DNA of 64,000 nt. Source: Mycolicibacterium senegalense. GTDB lineage: Bacteria > Actinomycetota > Actinomycetes > Mycobacteriales > Mycobacteriaceae. Of the stretch, positions 1 through 9,129 are shown piece by piece. Positions within the stretch are counted from its first letter, which is position 1. Every line of letters starts with the position of its first letter. The DNA lies in contig NZ_CP081000.1 of assembly GCF_019645875.1 (NCBI RefSeq), positions 3,596,001 through 3,660,000 on the forward strand, written 5' to 3'. Under the pieces are notes generated by a model that saw only the letters and a list, made by a program, of their open reading frames with translations, made no database searches and was not told where the DNA came from. The translations under genes were made by a program, and so were the position numbers.

Positions 1-1011
1 GCCGAGTCGCCGGCACCTGGCGTCGACCCCGCTGCCTCGATCACCGAATCGGTTGCGCTCCTGCGCGAGCCTTCGTACCGGCTGTTGCAGCCGGCCCGTC
101 ACGGTGGCCGCGCGATATCTCGATCGGCCTCGGAGGCAGCAGATTTCGTCACCGCGGTGGCCGCCCTCGCCGAGCGCGACGGATCGCTCGGGTGGTTGAC
201 CGCGGCGGTCAATACCGCGGCCTACCTGGTTGGAGGCCTTGGCGACAGCGCCTCCGAACAGGTGTGGGGCGCCGATGCCGCGGCACTGGTCACCAGCGCC
301 GGCGGACACACGGGAACATTGACTGCCGACGCCGGGAACTTCCGGCTGACCGGTCACTGGCAGGACGTGACCGGTGCCCTGTCCGCGGACTGGCTGCTGG
401 TGAGCGCCATGGAAAAGGATTCGGCCCGGTACGTGCTCATCCCCCGCGACGCGGTGCAGGTCGACCGGCAGGCCGGCCCCCGCGGCCTGGATTCGGCCGG
501 AATCGCCGCCGTCACGGCCTCCGATGCGCTCGTCGACGCAAAGGCGGTGTTCCCGGTGCCGGCCGATAATTCTTGCCACACGGCCGATTCCGGTGACGGC
601 TGTCCTGGCTACGAAGTCCTGGCCGGTGCCGGTCAGGCCGCCGCTGTCGTCGGCGCCGCCGCCGGTGTCTGGCTGGCACACGTCGGGCAGGTCCGCCAAC
701 GGCTGGCGACGTCGTACGGCAGTGAGGACACCACCGAACTGACATCGTCGGCGGTACTGGTGGCCAGGGCGGAATCGGACATCGACGCCGCGCGGCTGCA
801 GCTCGTCAGGTCCGTCGACGTGGATACGCCCGCCGCGGCCGCGGCGCAGTGCCAGGCCGTCACCCGCGCCCGCAACGCCGCCGACCAACTGCTCAGCAGC
901 GGCAACCGTCACGCGCTCGATGCGGCGGATCCCGTGGCCCGCCAGTGGTTCGACGTCCTAGCCGGATACCGCCTGACGATCCGGCGCGTCGAGCACCTGG
1001 CCGTCTGCTGA
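1..1011 (+). CDS. Acyl-CoA dehydrogenase-like flavin monooxygenase, 5'-partial
   Basis: The reading frame is open from base 1, so the N-terminus lies outside the window. The visible 336 residues resemble the acyl-CoA dehydrogenase fold as used by two-component flavin monooxygenases of the HsaA type: a helical N-terminal part with a GSLGW segment, a beta domain (TGHWQDVTGAL, LLVSAMEK) and a C-terminal helical bundle. The usual acyl-CoA dehydrogenase catalytic Glu region is not recognisable, which favours a monooxygenase or a divergent homologue. Its last 54 bases overlap the 3' end of the convergent WS/DGAT gene. The substrate cannot be told from the sequence. Confidence 0.65.
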   Translation, partial: AESPAPGVDPAASITESVALLREPSYRLLQPARHGGRAISRSASEAADFVTAVAALAERDGSLGWLTAAVNTAAYLVGGLGDSASEQVWGADAAALVTSAGGHTGTLTADAGNFRLTGHWQDVTGALSADWLLVSAMEKDSARYVLIPRDAVQVDRQAGPRGLDSAGIAAVTASDALVDAKAVFPVPADNSCHTADSGDGCPGYEVLAGAGQAAAVVGAAAGVWLAHVGQVRQRLATSYGSEDTTELTSSAVLVARAESDIDAARLQLVRSVDVDTPAAAAAQCQAVTRARNAADQLLSSGNRHALDAADPVARQWFDVLAGYRLTIRRVEHLAVC

Positions 1012-2403
1012 ATCCGCCCGCGCCGCAAGCTCGGCCAACACCCGCGGCACCCGGTCGGCGATCCCGTACGGATCCGGAACCTGGTCACCACAGGTGAGCA
1101 CACAGATCGCCATCTCATCGCGGTAGCTCCAACCCGTGAAGTTCAATCCCATCGGGAACACGATCGGTCCTGATGAGATGAGCTGCTCGATCGGTGCCCC
1201 GCCCCAGTACAGCGTGTGCTGCGGTCCGCGCATGTTGGATGCGATCAGGCTGAACATCGGGCGGCGCTTCATCTTCGCCCCCAGGATCGGCAACACCCGC
1301 GAGTAGAGCCAGAACAGCGGCCAGTACTCCATCCAGTCATGCTGCAGCCAGGCGTCACGCTCGGCCTGCACCTCACGCGCGGTGCGGGTCGCCGAGGCGA
1401 CCGCCGCCAACCGGTCCACCGGGTCGGCGATGTGCGTGGCGAGGTCGACGTTCCAGCGCGCCACCTTGTTGCCCCACTCGGCCTCGGCTTCGTCCGGGCG
1501 CATCGAGACGGGCACCACCGCGGTCATGCTTTCACCGCTGAGTTTTCCGTTCTCGGCCAGGTAGTCACGTAGTGCCCCGCCACAGATGGTGAGGAAGACG
1601 TCGTTGACGGTGACCCCGAAAGCCTTTGACACCCTTCTGATTTCCGTCACGTCGCAGCGCCGGTAGGCGAATCGGCGGCTGGCCGAGAACGGTTCGTTGA
1701 ACAGCATGGCCGGGGCGGCGAACGCTTCTGCGTAACCGGGCTTTCCGTCCTTCTGCCGGCGCCGGATCACCCCGGTGACCGCCACGGTGCGGGCGACGAT
1801 GCTCGGGAACCTGGCCAATGCCGCGATCTGGTGGCGCAGCACCAGCGGCCACCAGATCCACGGTGCCGGGCGCCGCTCGTCGGGCAGTGGTGTCGAGCGC
1901 GGCTGCGGCAGCGGGGTCTGCGGATCACGGCTGTAAAGGGTTTCCAGCAGCCGTAGCGATGCGGTGCCGTCGGCGACCGCGTGGTGAATCTTGAGAACCA
2001 GGGCGACACGGCCGTCACTCAGACCCTCGACGAACCACAGCTGCCAGGCCGGGCGGTCCCGATCCAGCGCGACTTCGAAGATCTCACCGATGGTCGCAGC
2101 GAGTTCTTCGTCCCCACCCGGGGCCGGCGCGGTGGTCCGCTGCAGGTGGTGGCGGATGTCGATCTGTGGCCGCGAAATCCACCACGGCCGGCCGAAGCCC
2201 ACCCGCGGAGAGAGCAGCTGCCACCGCATGGGCTCGATGTGGTCCACCCAGCCTCGCACCGCGGTCTTGACCCGGTCGAACGTGAGCGGCTCGGACATCT
2301 GGCTCGGATCGAGCACCACGGCCTTCATCGTGTGCTGCGGTTGCACCGCGCTCTCCCACGCCAGGAAGCTGTTGTCCTCGCCCTTCAAACGCCGCATTTT
2401 CAA
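958..2403 (-). CDS. WS/DGAT-family diacylglycerol O-acyltransferase
   Basis: This is a wax ester synthase/acyl-CoA:diacylglycerol acyltransferase, which makes triacylglycerol or wax ester storage lipid from acyl-CoA. The catalytic HHxxxDG motif reads HHAVADG (His140, His141, Asp145), and the N-terminus has the family-typical LKGEDNSFLAWE. At 481 residues it has the normal length. By synteny with fadD12 and lipO it corresponds to M. tuberculosis Rv1425. It is transcribed away from fadD12 across a 141-base divergent gap. A second Met two codons in (MRRLKG) is an equally possible start. Confidence 0.88.
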   Translation of the reverse strand: MKMRRLKGEDNSFLAWESAVQPQHTMKAVVLDPSQMSEPLTFDRVKTAVRGWVDHIEPMRWQLLSPRVGFGRPWWISRPQIDIRHHLQRTTAPAPGGDEELAATIGEIFEVALDRDRPAWQLWFVEGLSDGRVALVLKIHHAVADGTASLRLLETLYSRDPQTPLPQPRSTPLPDERRPAPWIWWPLVLRHQIAALARFPSIVARTVAVTGVIRRRQKDGKPGYAEAFAAPAMLFNEPFSASRRFAYRRCDVTEIRRVSKAFGVTVNDVFLTICGGALRDYLAENGKLSGESMTAVVPVSMRPDEAEAEWGNKVARWNVDLATHIADPVDRLAAVASATRTAREVQAERDAWLQHDWMEYWPLFWLYSRVLPILGAKMKRRPMFSLIASNMRGPQHTLYWGGAPIEQLISSGPIVFPMGLNFTGWSYRDEMAICVLTCGDQVPDPYGIADRVPRVLAELAARADSADGQVLDAPDRQAVSG

Positions 2404-2544
2404 CCTCGCTTGTCCTCACCGCCGATACGGCAACTCTGTGGCTGCCATCACTCTTATCCGACCGTGTGTCACAGGAGACAACCTGTCCCGGTCAGCGAGA
2501 CTCAGCGGCCCCCAGCCTGTTGGAACGCACCTACGGTTTGCGCC

Positions 2545-4191
2545 ATGAAGCGAGCCATTCCACGCCCTGCCGGCCTCGTGGCCAGGGCCAACCGGTTCCG
2601 GGTGATCGCCCGCAGCGTCGCGGTCCTGCGTGAGTCGGGGCTGTCCGGTGGGGCTGCCGACGGCATCCGCCAGGCGAAGCTGGTCCGCCAGTTCGGCGGG
2701 TTCGCCGCCGTCATCGAAAGCGCCGCGGGCCGTGACCCCAACGCCATTGCCGTCACCGACGAATGGGGCGACGTCACGTTCGCCCAACTCAACGACCGGG
2801 TCAATGCCCTGGCGAGGGCCTGGAACTCCCGCGGAATCGGAGCGGGCTCGGTCATCGCGGCGTTGTGCCGCGATCATCGTGGGCTGGTCACCATCCTCGC
2901 CGCGGCCGGCAAGGTCGGGGCGCAACTGCTGTTGATGAACACCGGTTTCGCCAAGCCGCAACTGGCCGACGTCGCGACCCGCGAGAAGGTGAACGTACTG
3001 GTCTACGACGAGGAGTTCACCGACCTGGTCAGCGCCATCGACCCCGGCGTACGACGTTTCCTGGCCTGGACAGACGAATGCTCGTCCGGCGATATCGAAG
3101 GTTCGTTGGAAGGCCTGATCGCACACACCTCGCCCGCCCCGGTGGCCGCGCCCGCCAAGCCCGGCGGTATGACGCTACTGACCAGCGGAACCACCGGAAC
3201 ACCCAAAGGCGCCCCGCGCGGCAAGACCTCTCCCCTGTTCTCGGCACAGCTGCTGGACCGGGTGCCGCGCCGGCGCGGCCAGACCTGCATGCTCGCCGCG
3301 CCGATGTTCCACGGCACCGGGCTCGGCCAGGCGGTGCTGTCGCTGGCGCTGGGAAACCGGCTGGTGCTGCGACGCAAGTTCAACCCCGAGGAAACCCTGC
3401 GCGCGGTCCAGGACCACGGCTGCGACGTGCTGGTGGTGGTGCCCACCATGCTGCAGCGAATCCTGGCCTTGCCCAAGGATGTTCGCGACTGTTACGACAC
3501 GTCGTCGTTGAAGATCATCTTCGTCTCGGGCTCGGCCATGCCGCCCGACCTGGTCGAGCGCACCCTGGACGAGTTCGGTCCGGTGCTCTACAACCTTTAC
3601 GGCTCAACTGAACTCGCCGTGATGACCGTGGCGATGCCCGAGGATCTGCTCCACGATCCGCGTACCGCGGGCCGGCCCCCGGTCGGATGCGCGGTGCGCC
3701 TCTACGACGAGGCGGGCAGGCAGATCACCGAACCGGGCGTCATCGGCCGGGTCTTCGCCGGCAGCGACGTGAGCTTCGCCGGCTACACCGACGGCCGCAC
3801 CAAGGAGTCCATCAACGGTTTGCAGAGCAGCGGCGACGTCGGCCACTTCGACGCCACCGGCAGGCTCTACATCGACGGTCGCGACGACGACATGGTGATC
3901 TGTGGCGGCGAGAACGTCTATCCGCTGGAGGTCGAGAACCTGATCACCAGCCATCCCGAGGTCGACGAGGTCGCCGTGATCGGAGTCAGCGACGACGATT
4001 TCGGCCAACGACTCAACGCGTACGTGGTGCTGGTCGACGGAGCCAACCTGGCCGCCGACGACATCAAGGACTACGTACGTGCCAACCTGGCCCGCTACAA
4101 GATCCCGCGCGACGTCGAGTTCCTGACCAAGCTGCCTCGCAATGCCACCGGCAAGGTGCTGCGTGGCGAGCTGACCGGGGGTGCCCGGTGA
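2545..4191 (+). CDS. fadD12: Fatty-acyl-CoA/AMP ligase FadD12
   Basis: An ANL-superfamily ligase that activates a carboxylic acid to the acyl-adenylate and then the CoA thioester. The P-loop TSGTTGTPKG lies near residue 213, followed by the YGSTE motif, the hinge GGENVYPLEVE and the C-terminal catalytic Lys in NATGKVLRGEL. The open frame runs far upstream, but the ATG at 2545 gives the family-typical 548 residues and leaves a normal divergent promoter gap. Synteny with a WS/DGAT gene and lipO matches Rv1427c. The stop TGA overlaps the GTG of the next gene, so the two are translationally coupled. Confidence 0.88.
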   Translation: MKRAIPRPAGLVARANRFRVIARSVAVLRESGLSGGAADGIRQAKLVRQFGGFAAVIESAAGRDPNAIAVTDEWGDVTFAQLNDRVNALARAWNSRGIGAGSVIAALCRDHRGLVTILAAAGKVGAQLLLMNTGFAKPQLADVATREKVNVLVYDEEFTDLVSAIDPGVRRFLAWTDECSSGDIEGSLEGLIAHTSPAPVAAPAKPGGMTLLTSGTTGTPKGAPRGKTSPLFSAQLLDRVPRRRGQTCMLAAPMFHGTGLGQAVLSLALGNRLVLRRKFNPEETLRAVQDHGCDVLVVVPTMLQRILALPKDVRDCYDTSSLKIIFVSGSAMPPDLVERTLDEFGPVLYNLYGSTELAVMTVAMPEDLLHDPRTAGRPPVGCAVRLYDEAGRQITEPGVIGRVFAGSDVSFAGYTDGRTKESINGLQSSGDVGHFDATGRLYIDGRDDDMVICGGENVYPLEVENLITSHPEVDEVAVIGVSDDDFGQRLNAYVVLVDGANLAADDIKDYVRANLARYKIPRDVEFLTKLPRNATGKVLRGELTGGAR

Positions 4192-5162
4192 GCGATTCCG
4201 AGTCGATGAAGCGCGAGGTCGCCGGCCGGATGGGCGACGCCTTCGCCCCGATCTTCTCCGGTGACCTCGACCCCATCACCGCTGCGGCCGAGGTCCGGGC
4301 CCGGCTCAAGGCCAGCCGCCGACCGGCGCGGCCCGTACCGGTGGCCCATGTCGAAGACCGCTCCGTCCCCGGGCCCGCCGGTGAGATCCCGGTGCGCATC
4401 TACCACCCACTGGACGCCGGGGCCGACACCGCGCTGCCGGTGCTGGTCTACTTCCACGGCGGCGGATTCGTGCTGTGTGACCTGGACTCGCATGATTCGT
4501 GCTGCCGCCGCCTCGCCAATGGTATCGGCGCCGTTGTGGTGTCGGTCGACTATCGGCTGGCGCCCGAGCATCCCTATCCCGCCGCGGTCGAAGACTCTTG
4601 GGCGGCAACGGAATGGGTGGCCGCCCATGCCGCCGAGCTCGGCGCGGACCCGGCCCGGCTCGTCGTCGCAGGCGACAGCGCGGGCGGCAACCTGGCCGCC
4701 GTGGTCGCGATGACGGCGCGAGATCGTGGCGGCCCGCCGATCGCCTTCCAGGTGCTGATCTATCCGGTGGTCGACCAGCGCCGCAAGTCGTCGCTGTCCA
4801 GTCCGCACACCCGCAGCGGGGTGCTGACCTCTGCGCACATGCAGTGGTTCACCGCGCAGTACCTCGGTTCCAGCGGCGCCCAGACCGACGTCGCGGCTTC
4901 ACCGATTCTCGGTGACATGACAGGGCTTCCGGATGGGCACGTGCTGACCGGGGCCTTGGACCCGTTGTGTGAGGAGGGCGAGGACTACGCCCGCATGCTC
5001 GCAGCCGCCGGCGCCAACGTCAGCGTCCGGCGCTACGAGCGCGGCTTCCACGGGTTCTTCAACCTCGCCGACCACCTGCCCGCCGCCGCGGAGGCCACCG
5101 ATGACGTGTGCGCCGTCGTCCGCGCCGCCCTCAATTCCACCACCGCTCCCCAAAACCACTGA
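4188..5162 (+). CDS. lipO: Alpha/beta-hydrolase esterase LipO (HSL family)
   Basis: A carboxylesterase of the hormone-sensitive-lipase family. It shows the oxyanion-hole motif HGGG (His90), the nucleophile elbow GDSAGG (Ser164), an Asp in LDPLCEEGEDY and the catalytic His in GFHGF. The GTG start at 4188 overlaps the stop of fadD12 (GTGA), which decides the start and gives 324 residues. Its partners suggest hydrolysis or remodelling of an acyl ester supplied or used by fadD12. It is the counterpart of M. tuberculosis Rv1426c. The natural substrate is unknown. Confidence 0.88.
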   Translation: MSDSESMKREVAGRMGDAFAPIFSGDLDPITAAAEVRARLKASRRPARPVPVAHVEDRSVPGPAGEIPVRIYHPLDAGADTALPVLVYFHGGGFVLCDLDSHDSCCRRLANGIGAVVVSVDYRLAPEHPYPAAVEDSWAATEWVAAHAAELGADPARLVVAGDSAGGNLAAVVAMTARDRGGPPIAFQVLIYPVVDQRRKSSLSSPHTRSGVLTSAHMQWFTAQYLGSSGAQTDVAASPILGDMTGLPDGHVLTGALDPLCEEGEDYARMLAAAGANVSVRRYERGFHGFFNLADHLPAAAEATDDVCAVVRAALNSTTAPQNH

Positions 5163-5172
5163 AAGGCAACCC

Positions 5173-5970
5173 ATGAAGCTTGCGAACACCCGCGCTCTGG
5201 TCACCGGCGCGAGCCGCGGACTGGGCAAGAGCATCGCCGAGGTGCTGGCCGCACGCGGCGTCGAGGTCGCCGTGGTGGCGCGCGACGCCGAGTCGCTCAA
5301 CCTGCTGGCCAAGCAGCTCAAAGGCAAGGCCTACCCGACCGACCTGGGTGAGCCCGACGCCGTGGAGGGCCTCATCGACCGTGTCGAGGCCGACGGGCCC
5401 GTCGACATCGTGATCAACAATGCCGGAATCGACCACGTCGGCCGCTTTCACCAAGTCAGGCCAGAGCAGATCCGCAGCCTGCTGCAGGTCAATCTGGCGG
5501 CTCCCATGGAGATCTGCCGCCAGCTGATTCCGCGAATGGTGCAGCGCGGGCGCGGCCACATCGTCAATGTGTCGTCGATGGGCGCCATTTCGCAGGGACC
5601 GGGACTGACCCTGTACGGCACGTCGAAAGCGGGGCTGAGCCATTTCACCGCGGGCATTCGCGGCGAGCTGCGGGGCAAGCCGGTCGGCACCACGCTGGTA
5701 CAGATCGGCGAGGTCAAAACCGACATGATCGACCACATCCGGGCGTTCGGCCCGGCGCGGCGGACCATCGAGCGGTCGATTCGGTGGCGGATGATCCCCC
5801 GCGAATCACTGGAACCCGTTGATGTCTCGGTGGCCATCGCCGAGGCCATCGAGCACAACCGTCGCCATGTCATCCTGCCGCGCAACATCGTTCCGATGGC
5901 GAAGTTCACCGAGTTCCCCCGCCGAATCTCCGAACTCATGCTGACCGGCATCGACCAGGACAACGACTGA
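5173..5970 (+). CDS. Short-chain dehydrogenase/reductase (Rv1428c-like)
   Basis: An NAD(P)-dependent classical SDR of 265 residues. The cofactor motif TGASRGLG is at the N-terminus, NNAG is in the middle, and the catalytic Ser and YxxxK lie in VSSMGA and YGTSK. The ATG at 5173 follows AAAGGCAACCC, a plausible ribosome site, 10 bases after the lipO stop. It is third in a fadD12-lipO-SDR operon, and its position matches M. tuberculosis Rv1428c. The C-terminal third, with its basic stretch and IPRES segment, is longer than in minimal FabG-type SDRs. The substrate is unknown. Confidence 0.85.
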   Translation: MKLANTRALVTGASRGLGKSIAEVLAARGVEVAVVARDAESLNLLAKQLKGKAYPTDLGEPDAVEGLIDRVEADGPVDIVINNAGIDHVGRFHQVRPEQIRSLLQVNLAAPMEICRQLIPRMVQRGRGHIVNVSSMGAISQGPGLTLYGTSKAGLSHFTAGIRGELRGKPVGTTLVQIGEVKTDMIDHIRAFGPARRTIERSIRWRMIPRESLEPVDVSVAIAEAIEHNRRHVILPRNIVPMAKFTEFPRRISELMLTGIDQDND

Positions 5971-6743
5971 TGGCCGGCGTCGACCTGTCCGGCAAGGTCG
6001 TGATCGTCACCGGCGCCGCCCGCGGACAGGGTGAAGCCGAGGCCCGGTTGTTCGCCGAGCTGGGCGCGCGGGTGGTGCTGACCGACCTCCTCGTCGAAGA
6101 GGGGCAGCGGGTCGCGGACTCGATCGGCCCTGCCGCCCGGTTCGTCCGCCACGACGTCGGCAACGAAAACGACTGGCGCACCGTGGTCGACACCGCCGCT
6201 GCGGAATTCGGACGCGTGGATGCGCTCATCAACAACGCCGCCATCTGCAAGGTGGTGCCGCTGGCCGAACAGGACACCGCCGGATTCGAGCAGATGCTGC
6301 GGGTAAACCTGATCGGCGCCTTCCTCGGCATGCAGGCCGTCACCGAACCCATGAAGGCCGTCGGAGGCGGATCGATCGTCAACATCTCATCGCAGGCCGG
6401 CGTGCAGGGCCTGGCCGGCTACACCGCCTACGGCGCCTCCAAGTGGGGTTTGCGCGGCATGTCCAAGGTCGCGGCGATCGAGCTGGGCCCCTTGGGCATT
6501 CGTGTCAACACCGTCTATCCGGGCATGATCGACACACCGATGATCGCCCATCTGGAGGTGGAACGAGGTCGCGGTGGCCATCCCGGCGCTCCGCTCACCC
6601 GCGTCGGCACTCCCGAAGAGGTCGCCGAAGTCGTCGCCTTCCTCGCCTCGGACGCGTCGTCGTACATCACCGGCGCGGATCTGACCGTCGACGGCGGTGC
6701 CAGTGCCGGCCGGATCCCGGTGACACCGGTCCACGCCGGCTGA
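5970..6743 (+). CDS. SDR-family oxidoreductase (FabG/glucose-1-dehydrogenase type)
   Basis: A second classical SDR of 257 residues. It has [12 protein letters not shown], the catalytic ISSQAG...YGASKWG segment and the C-terminal YITGADLTVDGG typical of FabG-like enzymes. Its ATG overlaps the previous stop by one base (TGATG), so the two SDRs are co-translated. It extends the fadD12-lipO-SDR operon and is not part of the M. tuberculosis block I recall. A 3-oxoacyl or steroid-type alcohol substrate is possible but not shown. Confidence 0.85.
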   Translation: MAGVDLSGKVVIVTGAARGQGEAEARLFAELGARVVLTDLLVEEGQRVADSIGPAARFVRHDVGNENDWRTVVDTAAAEFGRVDALINNAAICKVVPLAEQDTAGFEQMLRVNLIGAFLGMQAVTEPMKAVGGGSIVNISSQAGVQGLAGYTAYGASKWGLRGMSKVAAIELGPLGIRVNTVYPGMIDTPMIAHLEVERGRGGHPGAPLTRVGTPEEVAEVVAFLASDASSYITGADLTVDGGASAGRIPVTPVHAG

Positions 6744-6793
6744 CCCCCGCGGAGCAGGCGTCGGCGCCCCGGGTGCAGAGCGCCGACGCACCC

Positions 6794-7846
6794 TCACTGC
6801 CCGGGCAGCACCAGGATCTTCACGTGTGCCTCGGGGTCACGCAGGGACTCGAACGCCTCGCCCAGGCCGTCGAGTCCGACCCGGCCCGTGATGATCGCCT
6901 CGGCGTCGATCTCACCGGCCGCCAAGCGCGCCAACACCTTCTCGTAGGCCCGGTCGTAGGGTCCGTGCCCGAAGTTGATCGCGATCTGCCGCATCTGGGC
7001 GACCACCGGGATGATGGTCTCCTCGGCGAACGGCGAGGCCACCACCTGGATGCGCGAACCCCACGGCAGGGTGTGGGTCAGGGTGTTCAAGGTACCCACG
7101 CGCCCGCTGCACTCGTAGGCGATCAGCAGACCGCCTCCGGTCCTGCCGCTGCCCAGCATCTCGTTGTAGAGGTCGATCGGATCCTGCTCATTGGGGTCGA
7201 CGACGATGTCAGCGCCCATCTTCGCGGCGAGCTCCCGGCGTTTGGGTGACGGTTCGGAAGCGATGACGGTGTGCGCGCCGGCCGCCTTCGCCGCCAGAAT
7301 CGTGCCCAGACCGATCGATCCGCAGCCGATCACCAACGCCGTGTCCCCGGTCGTCAGACCGGACTGCTGCATGTGCATCTCGCCGACGTGGAGCGGCTCG
7401 GCCAGGGCGGCGTGCTCCAGCGACAGGCCGTCGGGCACGTGCCGGACCCAGAACGCGTCGACGACGATGAATTCGCCGAACGCCCCGTGGTATTGGTTCG
7501 AGTAACCGATGATCGTCGGCAGACCGGTGCCCTGCTCCGTGGTGATGCCGAGCCCGGTGACCCGGTCCCCTTCGGTGAAATCCTCGACGCCCGGGCCGGT
7601 TTCGACGACCGTGCCGGCCCATTCGTGACCGAGCACCACCGGACGGGTGGCATCGAACACCGCGAACGGGTATCCCGCACCGGCCGCCACCTCGACGAAC
7701 CGGCACGGATCCTTGGACATGCTCAGGTCGCTGCCGCAGATGCCGCAGGCCGCCACCTCGATGCGCAGCTGGCCGGGGCCGGTGGGCGGCGGTTCGGTGA
7801 CATCTGCGACGGTGAATCGGCCGTCGAGGTACTCGGCGGCGCGCAT
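6794..7846 (-). CDS. Zinc-type alcohol/polyol dehydrogenase (MDR family)
   Basis: A medium-chain dehydrogenase of 350 residues. Catalytic zinc ligands are visible in CGICGSD and GHEW, and the Rossmann motif is GCGSIGLG. The four-Cys structural zinc lobe normally found after the catalytic-zinc segment is not present here, which places it in a divergent MDR subgroup. The ATG at 7846 overlaps the TGA of the upstream gene (ATGA); the longer open frame would run through that gene. It forms a two-gene unit with the LLM flavoprotein, so the two may act on consecutive steps. Confidence 0.83.
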   Translation of the reverse strand: MRAAEYLDGRFTVADVTEPPPTGPGQLRIEVAACGICGSDLSMSKDPCRFVEVAAGAGYPFAVFDATRPVVLGHEWAGTVVETGPGVEDFTEGDRVTGLGITTEQGTGLPTIIGYSNQYHGAFGEFIVVDAFWVRHVPDGLSLEHAALAEPLHVGEMHMQQSGLTTGDTALVIGCGSIGLGTILAAKAAGAHTVIASEPSPKRRELAAKMGADIVVDPNEQDPIDLYNEMLGSGRTGGGLLIAYECSGRVGTLNTLTHTLPWGSRIQVVASPFAEETIIPVVAQMRQIAINFGHGPYDRAYEKVLARLAAGEIDAEAIITGRVGLDGLGEAFESLRDPEAHVKILVLPGQ

Positions 7847-9042
7847 CACGCCCCCTGCCCGGCGAGCTGCTCGGTCGGCTGGCCGTAATAGTCGGTGTGC
7901 GCCTTGGCGATTGCGCCGATGAGGCCGCCGAGCAGGTGCTCGCTGTTGTCCTCGGCGAACTGCAGGCTGGCCTGCCGACCGGCATTGCGGTTCTTGAAGT
8001 GCGGGACGACCTCGGAAGCGAACAGCTCGTAGCTGCGCAAGGTGTCCTCCCAACTGGCCATGTCCACATGCATGATCAGCAGCGTGCCGAATCCGCCGGT
8101 CTTGTCGATGAGGCGCTCGATCTGAGCGATCGCGTCGTCCGGGGTACCGATGATGACCTGGCCGAACTCACCCAAATTGTCGGTGCGCCACTGGTTGATG
8201 ATGCCCTCGGGGGTCTGCGCCCAGTCGGGATTGATGCCCTGCTGCCGGTTGACGTATTCGGCGATGGCGTGGATCCGCCGGCTGACCGCCCGCTCGGCCT
8301 CGGCCCTGGTCTCGGCGATGAACATCGGATTGACCAGGCGCCAGGTGGAGCGGTCGGCATGATGTCCGTGCTCGGCCGAAACCTTGTCGTAGACACCCCA
8401 GTTGCGGTCGAGCACGTCGAAGCCGCTGGGCGAGCTGGCGGCCAGCGACAACAACGACAGACCGTGCGTGCCGGCGAGCACCGACCCGTTGGGCGAGATG
8501 GTCGAGGCGGTCGCCACCTCGATGCCCGCCGGATCGTAGGTGGGCAGCTGCGCCCGCGCATCACGCAGGGTGAACCAGTCGGTCTCCATGTTCACGACCT
8601 CGCCGCGCAGCAGCCGCAGCACTGCCTCAAGTGCCTCACCCTGCATCCGCCGCTGGTCGATCGGGTTGATTCCCATCATGTGTGCGTCCAGCGGGATCTT
8701 GCCCGGCCCGGTACCGACGATCAGCCGGCCGCGGGTCTGCAGATCGAGCTGGGTGATGCGGTCGGCCGTGACCAACGGGTGATGGTACGGCAGCGACATC
8801 ACGCCGGTGCCGAACCGGATCCGCTCAGTGCGCTCAGCCGCTGCGGCGATGAAAACGTCTGGGGCAGGCACGATTTCAGAGCCCGTCGAATGATGCTCAC
8901 CCATCCAGGCCTCATCGAAACCGAGATGGTCGAGATGCTGCATCAAGTCGATGTCGCGGCGCAGCTGCAGCGCGGGGTCGGCGTTGAGGGGGTGATAGGG
9001 CGCGAGGAACGCGCCGAACTTGATCGAGCTCGAATTCCACAT
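7846..9042 (-). CDS. LLM-class flavin-dependent oxidoreductase
   Basis: A luciferase-like (bacterial luciferase/F420-reductase superfamily) enzyme of 398 residues. Family features are the N-terminal KFGAFLAPYHP, the acidic GFDEAWMGEHHS segment, GTGVMSLPYHHPL and RLIVGTGPGK. The cofactor could be FMN or F420; the sequence alone does not decide. The start is set at MWNSSSIKFG (9042), because the longer frame adds residues without family character and would take in the promoter region. It overlaps the next gene by 4 bases. Confidence 0.85.
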   Translation of the reverse strand: MWNSSSIKFGAFLAPYHPLNADPALQLRRDIDLMQHLDHLGFDEAWMGEHHSTGSEIVPAPDVFIAAAAERTERIRFGTGVMSLPYHHPLVTADRITQLDLQTRGRLIVGTGPGKIPLDAHMMGINPIDQRRMQGEALEAVLRLLRGEVVNMETDWFTLRDARAQLPTYDPAGIEVATASTISPNGSVLAGTHGLSLLSLAASSPSGFDVLDRNWGVYDKVSAEHGHHADRSTWRLVNPMFIAETRAEAERAVSRRIHAIAEYVNRQQGINPDWAQTPEGIINQWRTDNLGEFGQVIIGTPDDAIAQIERLIDKTGGFGTLLIMHVDMASWEDTLRSYELFASEVVPHFKNRNAGRQASLQFAEDNSEHLLGGLIGAIAKAHTDYYGQPTEQLAGQGA

Positions 9043-9070
9043 GACCGGCACGCTATCTGGATCGATTGAT

Positions 9071-9086
9071 TGGATCAAGTGATCCA
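9071..9086. promoter_or_regulatory. Inverted repeat, candidate TetR operator
   Basis: TGGATC-AAGT-GATCCA is a perfect 6-base inverted repeat. It lies 29 bases upstream of the LLM oxidoreductase start and downstream of the tetR gene on the same strand. The position suits an operator controlling the LLM/dehydrogenase pair. That TetR binds it is an inference. Confidence 0.4.
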
Positions 9087-9129
9087 CAAATATCGCCGCA
9101 AAAGCTCCCTTTGGGGAGGCAGGGATCAG

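Noticed and set aside
16..1011. Ordinary acyl-CoA dehydrogenase for the first gene
   Set aside because: The catalytic-base region and the Arg-rich FadE C-terminus are not visible; a flavin monooxygenase of the same fold is more likely, though not proven.
1981..2544. Upstream extension of the fadD12 frame
   Set aside because: It would run antisense through the WS/DGAT gene, and the family N-terminus begins at 2545.
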